NCBI RefSeq assembly: GCF_016862215.1
Contig: NZ_BOMN01000027.1
Location: 117,487-181,486 of the forward strand
Direction: 5' to 3'
Source: Winogradskya humida
Lineage (GTDB): Bacteria > Actinomycetota > Actinomycetes > Mycobacteriales > Micromonosporaceae
Length of the DNA stretch: 64,000 nt
A program made the translations under genes and the position numbers. Positions 32,238 through 40,374 of this stretch are shown in pieces. Position 1 is the first letter of the stretch, and every line of letters starts with the position of its first letter. A model generated the notes under the pieces. It had not been told where the DNA came from. It did no database searches and worked only from the letters and a program-made list of their open reading frames with translations.

Positions 32238-33529
32238 AACAGCCGGCCGTTGCGGAAGAGGTCGACGAAGTCCTGGTGGTCCTCGCGGGCCTGGTCGCCG
32301 TAGCGGTGCGCGAAGTCCACCAGGACATCGACGAAGCCGGCCTCGTCCTTGTCGACCTCGGCCACGATCGCCTCCTCGGTGGAGAAGTCGACCAGGTCGT
32401 GGCTGGATTCGTCGTCGGCGACCGAGTGCATCCGGGCGACCGCGCGGCCCAGGTCGGCCACCACTCCGGTCAGCTCCTCCGGCTCGTTGACGTCGGACCA
32501 GTCGAGGTCGCTGGCGTACGGCGAGACCTCGGCGACCAACTGCCCGACGCCGCTGAGCTCGGTGTAGCCCAGCCACGGGTCGGCGTGCGCCTGCAGGGCC
32601 CGCTGCGACTCGGCGGTGCGGTGGCCCTGGTGCTTGAAGTACGCCCGGACGCGCTCGTCGTCGATCCAGCGCGCCACGGCCGGCACCTGGGCCTGCTTCA
32701 TGTAGATGATCACGTCGTTCTCGAGGGCCTGGGTGTGCCCTTCGAGCAGCATGTTGTACGACGGGAGCCCCGCCGAGCCGATGCCGACGCCCTTGCGCAG
32801 CTTGATGTCCTTGATCCCGGTGGAGATCCCGTCGCCGTGCGAGGGCAGCGTCTTCAGGTAGTCCTGGAACGCGGCGGTGACGGTGGCCGCGGTCTGCTCG
32901 TCGACGTCGTAGACACCGTCACCGAGGGAGAAGCGGCGCTCGTACTCGTCGATCGTGGTCTGACCCGCGAGCAGGTCGACCCGGGTGTTGAGCCGGGCCT
33001 CCTGCAGCACACGCCGCAGCACACCGTCGGCGTTGTCCAGCGTGATCGAGCCGATCGCATCGTCGCCGCCGTGCGCGATCGCGCGCAGCTCGGTCAGGTA
33101 GGCGCCGGCGAACGTCCGCACCAGCGAGGTGATCACGTCGTCGGAGAGGGCCTTGCTGTAACCGATGAGCGCCAGACTCGCGCTGAAGCGTTTGAGGTCC
33201 CAGATGAACGGCCCGACGTAGGCCTCGTCGAAGTCGTTGACGTTGAACACGAGCTGCCCGGAGGAATTCATGTAGGTGCCGAAATTCTCGGCGTGCAGGT
33301 CACCGTGGATCCAGACCCGGCTGGTGTGCTCGGTCAGGAACCGGTCGTCCTGATAGGCACCGGCCTGGTCGGCGTAGAAGAGCGACGCGCTACCGCGGTA
33401 GAACGCGAACGGCGACGCGGCCATCTTGCGGAACTTGCGCCGGAAGGCTGCCGGATCGACCGCGATCAACTCGCCGAATTCCCTGGTCAGCACGTCGATG
33501 ATGAAGTCGGGCCGCGACTGTTCGCTCAT
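32234..33529 (-). CDS. DUF2252 protein (kinase-like fold)
   Basis: 431 residues from ATG 33529. The DUF2252 core resembles aminoglycoside/Ser-Thr kinase-like phosphotransferases: SRVWIHGDLHAENFGTY holds the catalytic HGDxHxxN and VFNVNDFDEAYVGP the metal-binding Asp. Also FAFYRGSASLFY and GIGSAGLPSYNMLLEG. Substrate is unknown. It overlaps the convergent membrane gene by 4 bp and lies 62 bp downstream of nuoB on the same strand. Confidence 0.88.
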   Translation of the reverse strand: MSEQSRPDFIIDVLTREFGELIAVDPAAFRRKFRKMAASPFAFYRGSASLFYADQAGAYQDDRFLTEHTSRVWIHGDLHAENFGTYMNSSGQLVFNVNDFDEAYVGPFIWDLKRFSASLALIGYSKALSDDVITSLVRTFAGAYLTELRAIAHGGDDAIGSITLDNADGVLRRVLQEARLNTRVDLLAGQTTIDEYERRFSLGDGVYDVDEQTAATVTAAFQDYLKTLPSHGDGISTGIKDIKLRKGVGIGSAGLPSYNMLLEGHTQALENDVIIYMKQAQVPAVARWIDDERVRAYFKHQGHRTAESQRALQAHADPWLGYTELSGVGQLVAEVSPYASDLDWSDVNEPEELTGVVADLGRAVARMHSVADDESSHDLVDFSTEEAIVAEVDKDEAGFVDVLVDFAHRYGDQAREDHQDFVDLFRNGRLF

Positions 33530-33591
33530 GATTCGCAGGGTAGCCCCGCAAGTCGATAGCTGTATGTCGCACACACGACCGTCAGCAAAGA

Positions 33592-34128
33592 TCAGCTGGG
33601 CGGCTTGACCACGGGAGCGGTCAGCGCGGCGGCGTCGCGCAGTGGATCGGGGCGCGAGACGCCACCGACACCGGCCTGCTCCGCGGCGATCTTCTCCTGG
33701 AGCTGCAGGATGCCGTGCAGCAGCGCCTCCGGGCGGGGCGGGCAGCCCGGGACGTAGACGTCGACCGGGATGATCTGGTCGACGCCCTTGGTCACCGAGT
33801 AGGAATCCCAGTAGGGGCCGCCGGAGTTGGAGCAGGACCCGAACGAGATGACGTACTTGGGCTCGGGCATCTGGTCGTAGAGCCGCTTGATCGCCGGCGC
33901 CATCTTGTCGGTGACCGTGCCCGACACCACCATGAGGTCGGCCTGGCGGGGGCCGTGCGCGAACGGGATCACGCCCATCCGCATGAAGTCGTGGCGGCTC
34001 ATGCTCGTCGCGATGAACTCGATCGCGCAGCAGGCCAGGCCGAAGTTGAAGACCCACAGCGAATAACGGCGTCCCCAGTTCAGCACGAACTTGATGGGAT
34101 CACCGACGACTCCAGGTAGCGCGGCCAC
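33592..34128 (-). CDS. nuoB: NADH-quinone oxidoreductase subunit B
   Basis: 178 residues from GTG 34128. All four ligands of the terminal N2 4Fe-4S cluster are seen: [10 protein letters not shown] (two Cys), [10 protein letters not shown] and [16 protein letters not shown]. NuoB donates electrons to quinone at the NuoB/NuoD interface. No nuoA lies upstream; instead the stop of a PLP enzyme gene is 16 bp away, so nuoB may be transcribed from the MFS-PLP unit. The short C-terminal tail is ordinary. Confidence 0.94.
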   Translation of the reverse strand: MAALPGVVGDPIKFVLNWGRRYSLWVFNFGLACCAIEFIATSMSRHDFMRMGVIPFAHGPRQADLMVVSGTVTDKMAPAIKRLYDQMPEPKYVISFGSCSNSGGPYWDSYSVTKGVDQIIPVDVYVPGCPPRPEALLHGILQLQEKIAAEQAGVGGVSRPDPLRDAAALTAPVVKPPS

Positions 34129-34144
34129 GCCGTCAACCTACCCC

Positions 34145-35581
34145 TTACCAGGATGGACGTTGGAGCAGGCTGAGGAAGCCGGTCAGGAGCGCCTCCCGTA
34201 AATCCGGAGGTGCGACGTTGAGGAGGGAGTTGACCGCGGCCATCGGGCCGGGTGGTGCTCCGGGCTCCAGGCCCAGTTGCAGGGCGAGACCGCCGATCAG
34301 GTCGGGGGTGATCATCTCGGAGGTCAGGTCGCCCAGCAGGGGTGGGAGCGGGACCGGGCCGCGTTTGCGGGTCGCGGTCACTGCTGCGGCGAGGTCGGCC
34401 GCAAACTCCGTCGCCGTCGCGCGCACTGCGGCCGTCACGGTGAGGTGGATGGTCGGGGGCAGCTGTTCGTACGCCATCTGGGGCTGGGTGTGCCAGCCGA
34501 GCGCGGCGAGCTCGTCGGCGAGGACGAACGGATCGACGTCCGGATCGGTGGCGAGGCACACGACGATCACCGGGGGCGCGTAGAGGCGTACGCCGGAAGT
34601 CTCGGTGACCGCCGCCGCCAGGATCTCCACGGCTTCCTGGGTCTTGGTCGCGAGTGCCAGATAGCCGTCGCCGCCCAGGTGGCGCAGGGTGGCGAGGGCC
34701 GCCGCGATCGGGCCGCCGGAGCGCGTGGAGGAGACCACCGGGTTGATCATCGTGTAGCCGGGCCAGCCCGCGTAGGCGAAGTACTGCGGGAGGCGCAGCT
34801 CGGCGTCGCGGTGCAGGAGAACCGAGACACCCTTCGGGGCGTACGCGTATTTGTGCAGGTCAACCGAGATGCTCGTGACGCCCGGCACCTCGAAGCCGAA
34901 CGGCGGGATGTCCGCGCCGAGGTCCCGCAGATAGGGCAGCACCCAGCCGCCGAAGCACCCGTCGACGTGGAACCGCACCCCGCGCTGCTGGGCGAGAGCC
35001 GCGAGCTCGGGGATCGGATCGATGACGCCGTGCGCGTAGGAGGGCGCGGAACCGACGATCAGCACGGTGTCGGGGCCGATCCGATCGGCGGTCGCGGCGA
35101 CGTCGGCGCGCAGGTCGGCGCCGACCGGGACCACGTCGAGCTCGACACGCAGGTAGTGCGCGGCCTTGGCGAACGCGGCGTGCGCGGTGGACGGGACCAC
35201 GATGCGGGGGCTGCGCGTGGTGGCGGCGTCCCGGGCCGCCTTGACGGCGAGCAGCAGGGACTCGGTGCCGCCGCTGGTCACGCTGCCGACAACCTCGGGA
35301 GCAGCCGTGCCAGGGCCGCCGCCGAGGCGTCTGCCGGCCGCTGCGACCAGCGCGTTCTCCATGGCGAGCAGGGACGGGAAGGCGGTCGGGTCCAGGCCGT
35401 TGACATGGGCGGAGATGTCGTACGCCCGCAGCGCCAACTCGTCCAGCCCGGAAACATCGGAGTCGTACACGTACGCAAAGAGCCGCCCACCGTGCGTCGG
35501 CAGATCGCTCTCCCGAAGTTTCCGCAGCTCAGCAAGGACCTGCCCGGCTGGGATCCCCCGGGCGGGAAGTGCGTCGATCAC
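34145..35581 (-). CDS. PLP-dependent decarboxylase/sphingosine-1-phosphate lyase-like enzyme
   Basis: 478 residues from GTG 35581, overlapping the upstream MFS stop in GTGA. Fold-type I PLP enzyme of the group II decarboxylase type: SGGTESLLLAVKAARD (phosphate-binding), HVDGCFGGWVLPYL (Asp to pyridine nitrogen), and SVDLHKYAYAPKGVSV with the Schiff-base Lys. The pattern is nearest to sphingosine-1-phosphate lyase and archaeal tyrosine/aspartate decarboxylases. The last 60 residues are an extra helical region. Substrate unresolved. Confidence 0.85.
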   Translation of the reverse strand: MIDALPARGIPAGQVLAELRKLRESDLPTHGGRLFAYVYDSDVSGLDELALRAYDISAHVNGLDPTAFPSLLAMENALVAAAGRRLGGGPGTAAPEVVGSVTSGGTESLLLAVKAARDAATTRSPRIVVPSTAHAAFAKAAHYLRVELDVVPVGADLRADVAATADRIGPDTVLIVGSAPSYAHGVIDPIPELAALAQQRGVRFHVDGCFGGWVLPYLRDLGADIPPFGFEVPGVTSISVDLHKYAYAPKGVSVLLHRDAELRLPQYFAYAGWPGYTMINPVVSSTRSGGPIAAALATLRHLGGDGYLALATKTQEAVEILAAAVTETSGVRLYAPPVIVVCLATDPDVDPFVLADELAALGWHTQPQMAYEQLPPTIHLTVTAAVRATATEFAADLAAAVTATRKRGPVPLPPLLGDLTSEMITPDLIGGLALQLGLEPGAPPGPMAAVNSLLNVAPPDLREALLTGFLSLLQRPSW

Positions 35582-36900
35582 CGTTGCCCCCGATCGTCGT
35601 AGCGGCGTAGCAGCAGCACGGCAGCACCCACCAGCAGCCCTGGGACGACGGTGAAGCCGAGCAGCACCCCCAGCTTGGCAGTTCCGTCCTGGGTCGCGGG
35701 GACCCCTGTGGATGACGAGACGTAACCGAACACCTGGAGGATCAGCGCGAAGATGCCGGGACCGAACGCGAGCCCCAGAGTTTCGCCCGCTGTCCACAGG
35801 CCGGTGAAGACGCCCGCCTGACGCCGCCCGGTTCTGGCAGTGTCGTAGGCGATGCAGTCCGGGAGCATGGCCATCGCGAAGACCTGCTGCCCGGCGTATC
35901 CGCAGCCCACGACGGCGACGAAGGCATAGGTGAAGGGGGCGGGCATGACACCGGCGGTGAGCAGGGCCACAACACCCACGGCGAACAGCAGCGACGCGAT
36001 GATCAGGCCGCGGAGCTTGCCGAGCCGGGCGCCGACGCGGCTCCACAGTGGCATCACCAGCAGGGCCGGGCCGACGAACGCCGCGAAGAGGAACGTCGCG
36101 CCGGAATCCTGCTCGAGGATGTGGTCGGCGAAGTACTGCACGCCGGCGAGCAGGGTGCCGATGCCCGCCGACTGGACGATCCAGCAGAGCAGGAGACCTC
36201 GGAAGGGCACGTTGGCGAAGGCCGTCGCCAGTTGGACGCGGAGGCTGCTTTCCGGTTCGGGGGCGGTGTGCTGCTGGGCTCCGCGCGTACCGAAAAAGGC
36301 ACCCAGGGTGCCCACGACGATGAGGGAGCCGACGAAGATGCCGGACCACCGGTGGCCGGTCAGGCCGCCGCCGCCCGAGTCGACCACGAGCGGGGCGAGC
36401 GCGCCGGAGACCAGGATGGCGACCGCGATGACCGCGACCCGCCACGTCATCAGCCTCGTCCGCTCGGCGTAATCGCTGGTCAGCTCGGCGGGCATCGCGA
36501 CATAGGGCACCTGGAAGAACGCATACGCGGTGGCCGCCGCGAGGAAGGAGAACGCCACGTAGGCACCGGCCGCGCCGCCGTGACTGAACGGCCCGGCGAA
36601 GATGGCCGCGAAGAGCACACCCAGGAGCAGACCGGCAATGATCAGGTACGGGCGCCGCGCACCGCTGCGGTCGGAGAGCCGGCCCGCCACCGGGTTGACC
36701 AGCACGTCCCACGCCTTCGGGAGCAGGACGAAGAGCCCCGCCGCGCCCGCGGCCACGCCGAGCGTGTCGGTCAGATAGGGCAGAAGGAGCAGACCGGGCA
36801 CGGTTCCGAAAGATCCCGTCACCAGCGAACCCAGGGCATACCCGGCCAAGGTGCGGCGTGGCAAGGCTTGTACGCCGGTGGGGGGATCGGCGAGCGTCAT
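35578..36900 (-). CDS. MFS transporter, GPH (glycoside-pentoside-hexuronide) type
   Basis: 440 residues from ATG 36900. Cation-symporter-like fold of MFS_2: LPYLTDTLGVAAGAAGL, AWDVLVNPVAGRLSDRSGAR, and VPYVAMPAELTSDYAERTRLM, which are the conserved GPH loop motifs. C-terminal half has AMLPDCIAYDTARTGRRQAG. It likely imports a sugar or related compound with a cation. Coupled to the PLP enzyme and divergent from the gamma-glutamyltransferase gene by 48 bp. Confidence 0.85.
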   Translation of the reverse strand: MTLADPPTGVQALPRRTLAGYALGSLVTGSFGTVPGLLLLPYLTDTLGVAAGAAGLFVLLPKAWDVLVNPVAGRLSDRSGARRPYLIIAGLLLGVLFAAIFAGPFSHGGAAGAYVAFSFLAAATAYAFFQVPYVAMPAELTSDYAERTRLMTWRVAVIAVAILVSGALAPLVVDSGGGGLTGHRWSGIFVGSLIVVGTLGAFFGTRGAQQHTAPEPESSLRVQLATAFANVPFRGLLLCWIVQSAGIGTLLAGVQYFADHILEQDSGATFLFAAFVGPALLVMPLWSRVGARLGKLRGLIIASLLFAVGVVALLTAGVMPAPFTYAFVAVVGCGYAGQQVFAMAMLPDCIAYDTARTGRRQAGVFTGLWTAGETLGLAFGPGIFALILQVFGYVSSSTGVPATQDGTAKLGVLLGFTVVPGLLVGAAVLLLRRYDDRGQR

Positions 36901-36948
36901 GGACGCGGATGGTAACCATCCGGGGCCCTGACCTCTACGCTTCCGCCA

Positions 36949-38367
36949 ATGGAGTTCTCCCAGCAGTCCAGGCCGATCGCCGCCGGGGTCGCGGCAAGTC
37001 ACCCGGCCACCGCCGCCGCGGGAATGCGGATCTTGCAGGCCGGAGGCTCAGCGGCCGACGCCGCGGTGGCCGCCGTGCTCGCGACCTGTGTGACGGAGAC
37101 CGTCTACACCGGGCTGGGCGGTGGGGGATTTGCCACATACTTCGATGCGGCTTCGGGCAACGTCACCTGCCTCGACTTCTTCGTCGCGGTTCCCGGCACC
37201 GACGGTGATCTCGAACCGGGCCCGATGGTCTCGGTGGACGTGTTCTTCGGCGGGATGCCCCAGGTCTACGCGATCGGCGGTGCGAGCGTCGCCGTGCCGG
37301 GCGTGCCCGCGGGCTGCGGTGAGGTGCACCGGCGCTGGGGGCGGCTGCCGTGGGAGTCGCTGGTGGCACCGGCGCACGAACTCGCGGTCACGGGCGCCGA
37401 TCTGCCCGCGGCGCACGCGCGGACCTTGGAGTCTTGCGCGCCCGCGCTCACCTACGGGTCCGGCGCGGAGGTCTACGCGCCGGGTGGACGGCTGCTGGGC
37501 GGCGGCGACCGGCTCTTCCACCCCGGGCTGGCGACCGCCATGGCACGGCTGGCCGACGAGGGACCGTCACTCTTCTACACCGGTGCGTACGGAGCCCAGC
37601 TCGTCGAGACCGTACGCGAAGCCGGTGGCTCGATCGGCCCGCTCGACCTGGCGAACTACCGGGTGCTCGAGACGCCGGTCGATCACGCCACGCTGGGGTC
37701 CTACCGGGTGCGGGCCCGGCACGACCTCAGCCGGACGGTCGACACCATCGCGGCCCTGCCCGCGAACCTCACCGGCCTGCCCCGGCCCGAGCGTGCCGTT
37801 GCCCTCGCCGCAGCCCTGCGCGACCTCGGCCGGCAGAAGATCGGCGACACCACCAACGTCTCGGTGGTCGACCCGGACGGCAACGCCTGCGTCATCACCA
37901 CCACGCTGGGGCTGGGCGCCGGAGTCTGGCTGCCCGGCCTGGGCATCAACCTCAACTCGATGCTCGGCGAGGGCGAGCTGATCACCGACGACCTCGCCCC
38001 CGGCCGGCGGATGTCCTCCAACATGTGCCCGCTCGTCGTCATCGACGCGGCCGGCGATCTCGCCCTCGCGGCCGGGTCCGCCGGGGCCTCGCGCATCCGC
38101 ACCGCGCTGATCGACACGCTGCTCGGCGTGCTGGTCGACGGCCTGGACACCGGGACGGCCCTGAGCCGCCCGCGGTTCCACGTGGTCGACGACACCGTGC
38201 ACGCCGAACCCGGATATCCCGCCGATGAGCTGGACGCGCTGGCCGCGGCGGGCTGGCGGATCCAGCGGTGGCCGGAGCTCGACCACTACTTCGGCGGCGT
38301 CACCGCCGTAGCCGCCGGCAGCGCGGCCGGCGATCCCCGGCGCGGCGGGGTGGGGCTGCTGCTGTAG
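36949..38367 (+). CDS. Gamma-glutamyltransferase family protein
   Basis: 472 residues. N-terminal nucleophile family: HPATAAAGMRILQAGGSAADA and TGLGGGGFATYF at the large-subunit start, then the self-cleavage and nucleophile region GDTTNVSVVDPDGNA, where Thr-Thr replaces nothing but the usual following His is Asn. The oxyanion region is AAGSAGASRIRTAL. It is shorter than E. coli Ggt (about 580) and has no signal peptide, so it may act in the cytoplasm on glutathione-like or gamma-glutamyl amides. It overlaps the convergent epimerase gene by 82 bp. Confidence 0.85.
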   Translation: MEFSQQSRPIAAGVAASHPATAAAGMRILQAGGSAADAAVAAVLATCVTETVYTGLGGGGFATYFDAASGNVTCLDFFVAVPGTDGDLEPGPMVSVDVFFGGMPQVYAIGGASVAVPGVPAGCGEVHRRWGRLPWESLVAPAHELAVTGADLPAAHARTLESCAPALTYGSGAEVYAPGGRLLGGGDRLFHPGLATAMARLADEGPSLFYTGAYGAQLVETVREAGGSIGPLDLANYRVLETPVDHATLGSYRVRARHDLSRTVDTIAALPANLTGLPRPERAVALAAALRDLGRQKIGDTTNVSVVDPDGNACVITTTLGLGAGVWLPGLGINLNSMLGEGELITDDLAPGRRMSSNMCPLVVIDAAGDLALAAGSAGASRIRTALIDTLLGVLVDGLDTGTALSRPRFHVVDDTVHAEPGYPADELDALAAAGWRIQRWPELDHYFGGVTAVAAGSAAGDPRRGGVGLLL

Positions 38368-39251
38368 GCCGCCTCCTCACGGATGGCGACGTCGAGGTCG
38401 GTGGGCTGCAGGCCGAACGTGCGGGCCGTCTCCGTGGCGTCGAGGAGGTACGGGCCGTAGAACTGGTAGTCCATCTCGGCGAGCTCGCGGGCCATCGGCA
38501 CCGCCAGACCCGCCGTCCGCATCACCCAGCGCGGCAGCTTGCGCATCTTCACCTCCGGCACGCCGGCGAGCTGGGCGTGCCGGGCCGCGAGCTGCCGGAC
38601 GCTCTCCGCCGGGGCTGACGGGACATGCCATGCCCGCCCCCAGGCGCGCTCGTCCCGGGCGAGCCGGACCAGCGCGGTGGCCATGTCGCCGATGTAGGTC
38701 CAGGTGTGCGGGGCGTCCGGGTCGCCCGGCACATACGCGGTGCGGCCCTTGGCGATGGCCGGGCCGATCACCGCGGAGAAGACGCCGGAGGCGCCCGCGC
38801 CCACGTAGTCGCAGCCGCGGACCTCGGTCGTGCGGATGCCGCTGTCCAGGGCGTCCTGCCACATCTTGTTGCGGACGCGGCCCTTGACCCCGGTTGCCGC
38901 GAGGGGCGTGTGCTCGGTCATGCGGCCGTCGGGCTGGGGGCCGTACCCGTAGACGTTGCCGGTGATGGCCAGGACCGCGTCGTTCGCCTTCGCCGCGGCG
39001 ATCATCGCTCTCGAGATCGGGGGCCAGAGCTCAGGCCATTTGGTGTACGGAGGGTTCACGCAGTTGTAGATCACGCTCGCGCCCTGAGTGATCTCCACGA
39101 GCCCCTTCGCCGCATCAGCTCTGACTTTTTCGATCATCGGGTGCTCCGGCCCGCTCCCACTCCGCGTGACAATCCGGACTTTCTGCCCCTGCTCGACCAG
39201 CTGGTGCGCGATTGCCGTCCCGACCGGACCCGCTCCGACGATTACCTGCAT
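38286..39251 (-). CDS. NAD-dependent epimerase/dehydratase family protein
   Basis: 321 residues from ATG 39251 with AAGGAG upstream; the in-frame ATG at 39272 is not preferred. Extended SDR with the cofactor loop VGAGPVGTAIAHQL, then VIYNCVNPPYTKWPEL, ITGNVYGYGPQP (Tyr in place of the usual catalytic one) and WTYIGDMATALVRLA. Substrate unknown. Its C-terminal 27 residues lie in the overlap with the gamma-glutamyltransferase gene and look non-conserved (SSSPTPPRRGSPAALP). Divergent from a TetR gene with shared operators. Confidence 0.82.
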   Translation of the reverse strand: MQVIVGAGPVGTAIAHQLVEQGQKVRIVTRSGSGPEHPMIEKVRADAAKGLVEITQGASVIYNCVNPPYTKWPELWPPISRAMIAAAKANDAVLAITGNVYGYGPQPDGRMTEHTPLAATGVKGRVRNKMWQDALDSGIRTTEVRGCDYVGAGASGVFSAVIGPAIAKGRTAYVPGDPDAPHTWTYIGDMATALVRLARDERAWGRAWHVPSAPAESVRQLAARHAQLAGVPEVKMRKLPRWVMRTAGLAVPMARELAEMDYQFYGPYLLDATETARTFGLQPTDLDVAIREEAAYSSSPTPPRRGSPAALPAATAVTPPK

Positions 39252-39272
39252 GGCGTTCTCCTTTGTGAGCAC

Positions 39273-39321
39273 TGCTCTCAGTTAAGAGCAGAGCACGCGA
39301 CTGAGTCAAGAGCAGTGCTCT
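39273..39321. promoter_or_regulatory. Paired inverted repeats between epimerase and TetR genes
   Basis: AGAGCAGTGCTCT at 39309-39321 is a perfect 13-bp palindrome. TGCTCT (39273-39278) and AGAGCA (39285-39290) form a second dyad of the same half site in inverted order. The four half sites lie between the divergent starts at 39251 and 39342, consistent with TetR autoregulation and epimerase control. Confidence 0.65.
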
Positions 39322-39341
39322 CGGTGTGGCACACTGATTCC

Positions 39342-40019
39342 ATGAGTGCCGCTTCGCTGCGCGCGCGGATCCGCGCCGAGATGTCCGACGAGATCAAGGC
39401 CGCCGCGCGCAAGCACCTGGCCATCGAGGGCGCGAACCTGTCGCTGCGCGCGGTCGCCCGCGACCTGGGGATGGCGTCGTCCGCCCTCTACCGCTACTTC
39501 GCCAGCCGGGACGAGCTGCTCACGGCACTGATCATCGACGCGTACGACGCCGTGGGCGCCGCCGCCGAAGCAGTCCCGGTGTTTCCCACGGCGCCGCAGC
39601 GCTGGGTCGAGATAGCCCACGCCGTCCGCAACTGGGCGCTGGCCAACCCGCACGAGTGGGCCCTCGTCTACGGCAGTCCGGTGCCGGGCTACCAGGCGCC
39701 CTCCGACACCATCGGCTCGGCGACCCGGGTCATCTTCGCGTTCGCCAGGGTCGTGGCCGAAGCCGCGACAACGGGTCACGCCGCGGCGGGCAGCCCGGTC
39801 GACGGCCAGCTGGGCGAGGAGTTCCACGCACTCGCGGAGCTCGCACTGCCGGGCATGGCTCCGCAGCTGGCCGGGCGGGCGATGGCCGGCTGGATCCAGG
39901 TCTGCGGCGCGGTCAGCGCGGAGCTGTTCGGCCAGCTCGCCAACACGATCGACGCCCGCCGCGAGTTCTTCGAGTTCCAGATGCGCGGCACGGTCGACTG
40001 GATCGGTCTCAAGGCTTAG
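39342..40019 (+). CDS. TetR-family repressor
   Basis: 225 residues from ATG 39342. The HTH is LSLRAVARDLGMASSALYRY, residues about 30-60, with FASRDELLTALIIDAYD following. The C-terminal domain (WVEIAHAVRNWALANPHEWALVYGS, cut short here) is of the TetR_C WHG type common in actinobacteria. It is divergent from the epimerase gene across matching palindromes. Its stop directly abuts the convergent alkyltransferase-like gene. Confidence 0.85.
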   Translation: MSAASLRARIRAEMSDEIKAAARKHLAIEGANLSLRAVARDLGMASSALYRYFASRDELLTALIIDAYDAVGAAAEAVPVFPTAPQRWVEIAHAVRNWALANPHEWALVYGSPVPGYQAPSDTIGSATRVIFAFARVVAEAATTGHAAAGSPVDGQLGEEFHALAELALPGMAPQLAGRAMAGWIQVCGAVSAELFGQLANTIDARREFFEFQMRGTVDWIGLKA

Positions 40020-40331
40020 CTACGGGGTCCAGCTCGCCTTGGCCATGTCAACGCGGTCACCCTTCAGGGGCACGCCCTCACTGAGTAGGAGCTGCCGGGC
40101 CTCCTGCTCGTGACCGGGCGGCATCCGGCCGGCGCTGTTCACCACGCGGTGCCAGGGGACCGCGCCGCCGTGCCGCGCCATGATGTTCCCGACCTGCCGG
40201 GCGGAGTTGCGCCCCGAACGGTCGGCGAGCGCGTCCGCGACCGCGCCGTAGGACATCACCTTGCCCTCCGGGATGGCCTCGATGAGCCGCAGCACCTCTT
40301 CCACGTACTCCTCTGGTGTCACCGTCGCCAC
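40020..40331 (-). CDS. Alkyltransferase-like protein (ATL), Trp in place of catalytic Cys
   Basis: 103 residues from GTG 40331 (VATVTPEEYVEEVLRLI). It is the DNA-binding domain of O6-alkylguanine transferases: IPEGKVMSYGAVADALADR, SARQVGNIMARHGG and PWHRVVNSAGRMPPG. In active enzymes the motif is PCHRV; here Trp replaces Cys, the hallmark of ATL proteins, which bind O6-alkylguanine without removing it and hand it to nucleotide excision repair. Length is typical of ATL. Confidence 0.9.
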   Translation of the reverse strand: MATVTPEEYVEEVLRLIEAIPEGKVMSYGAVADALADRSGRNSARQVGNIMARHGGAVPWHRVVNSAGRMPPGHEQEARQLLLSEGVPLKGDRVDMAKASWTP

Positions 40332-40374
40332 GATATGGGATGTGAAGTCCGCCCGGCACGCCGCGGCGAGCAGA

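Noticed and set aside
34145..36919. A 924-codon fusion frame of the PLP enzyme with upstream sequence
   Set aside because: The upstream part is the wrong frame of the MFS gene; a GTG with a 4-bp overlap marks the true start at 35581.
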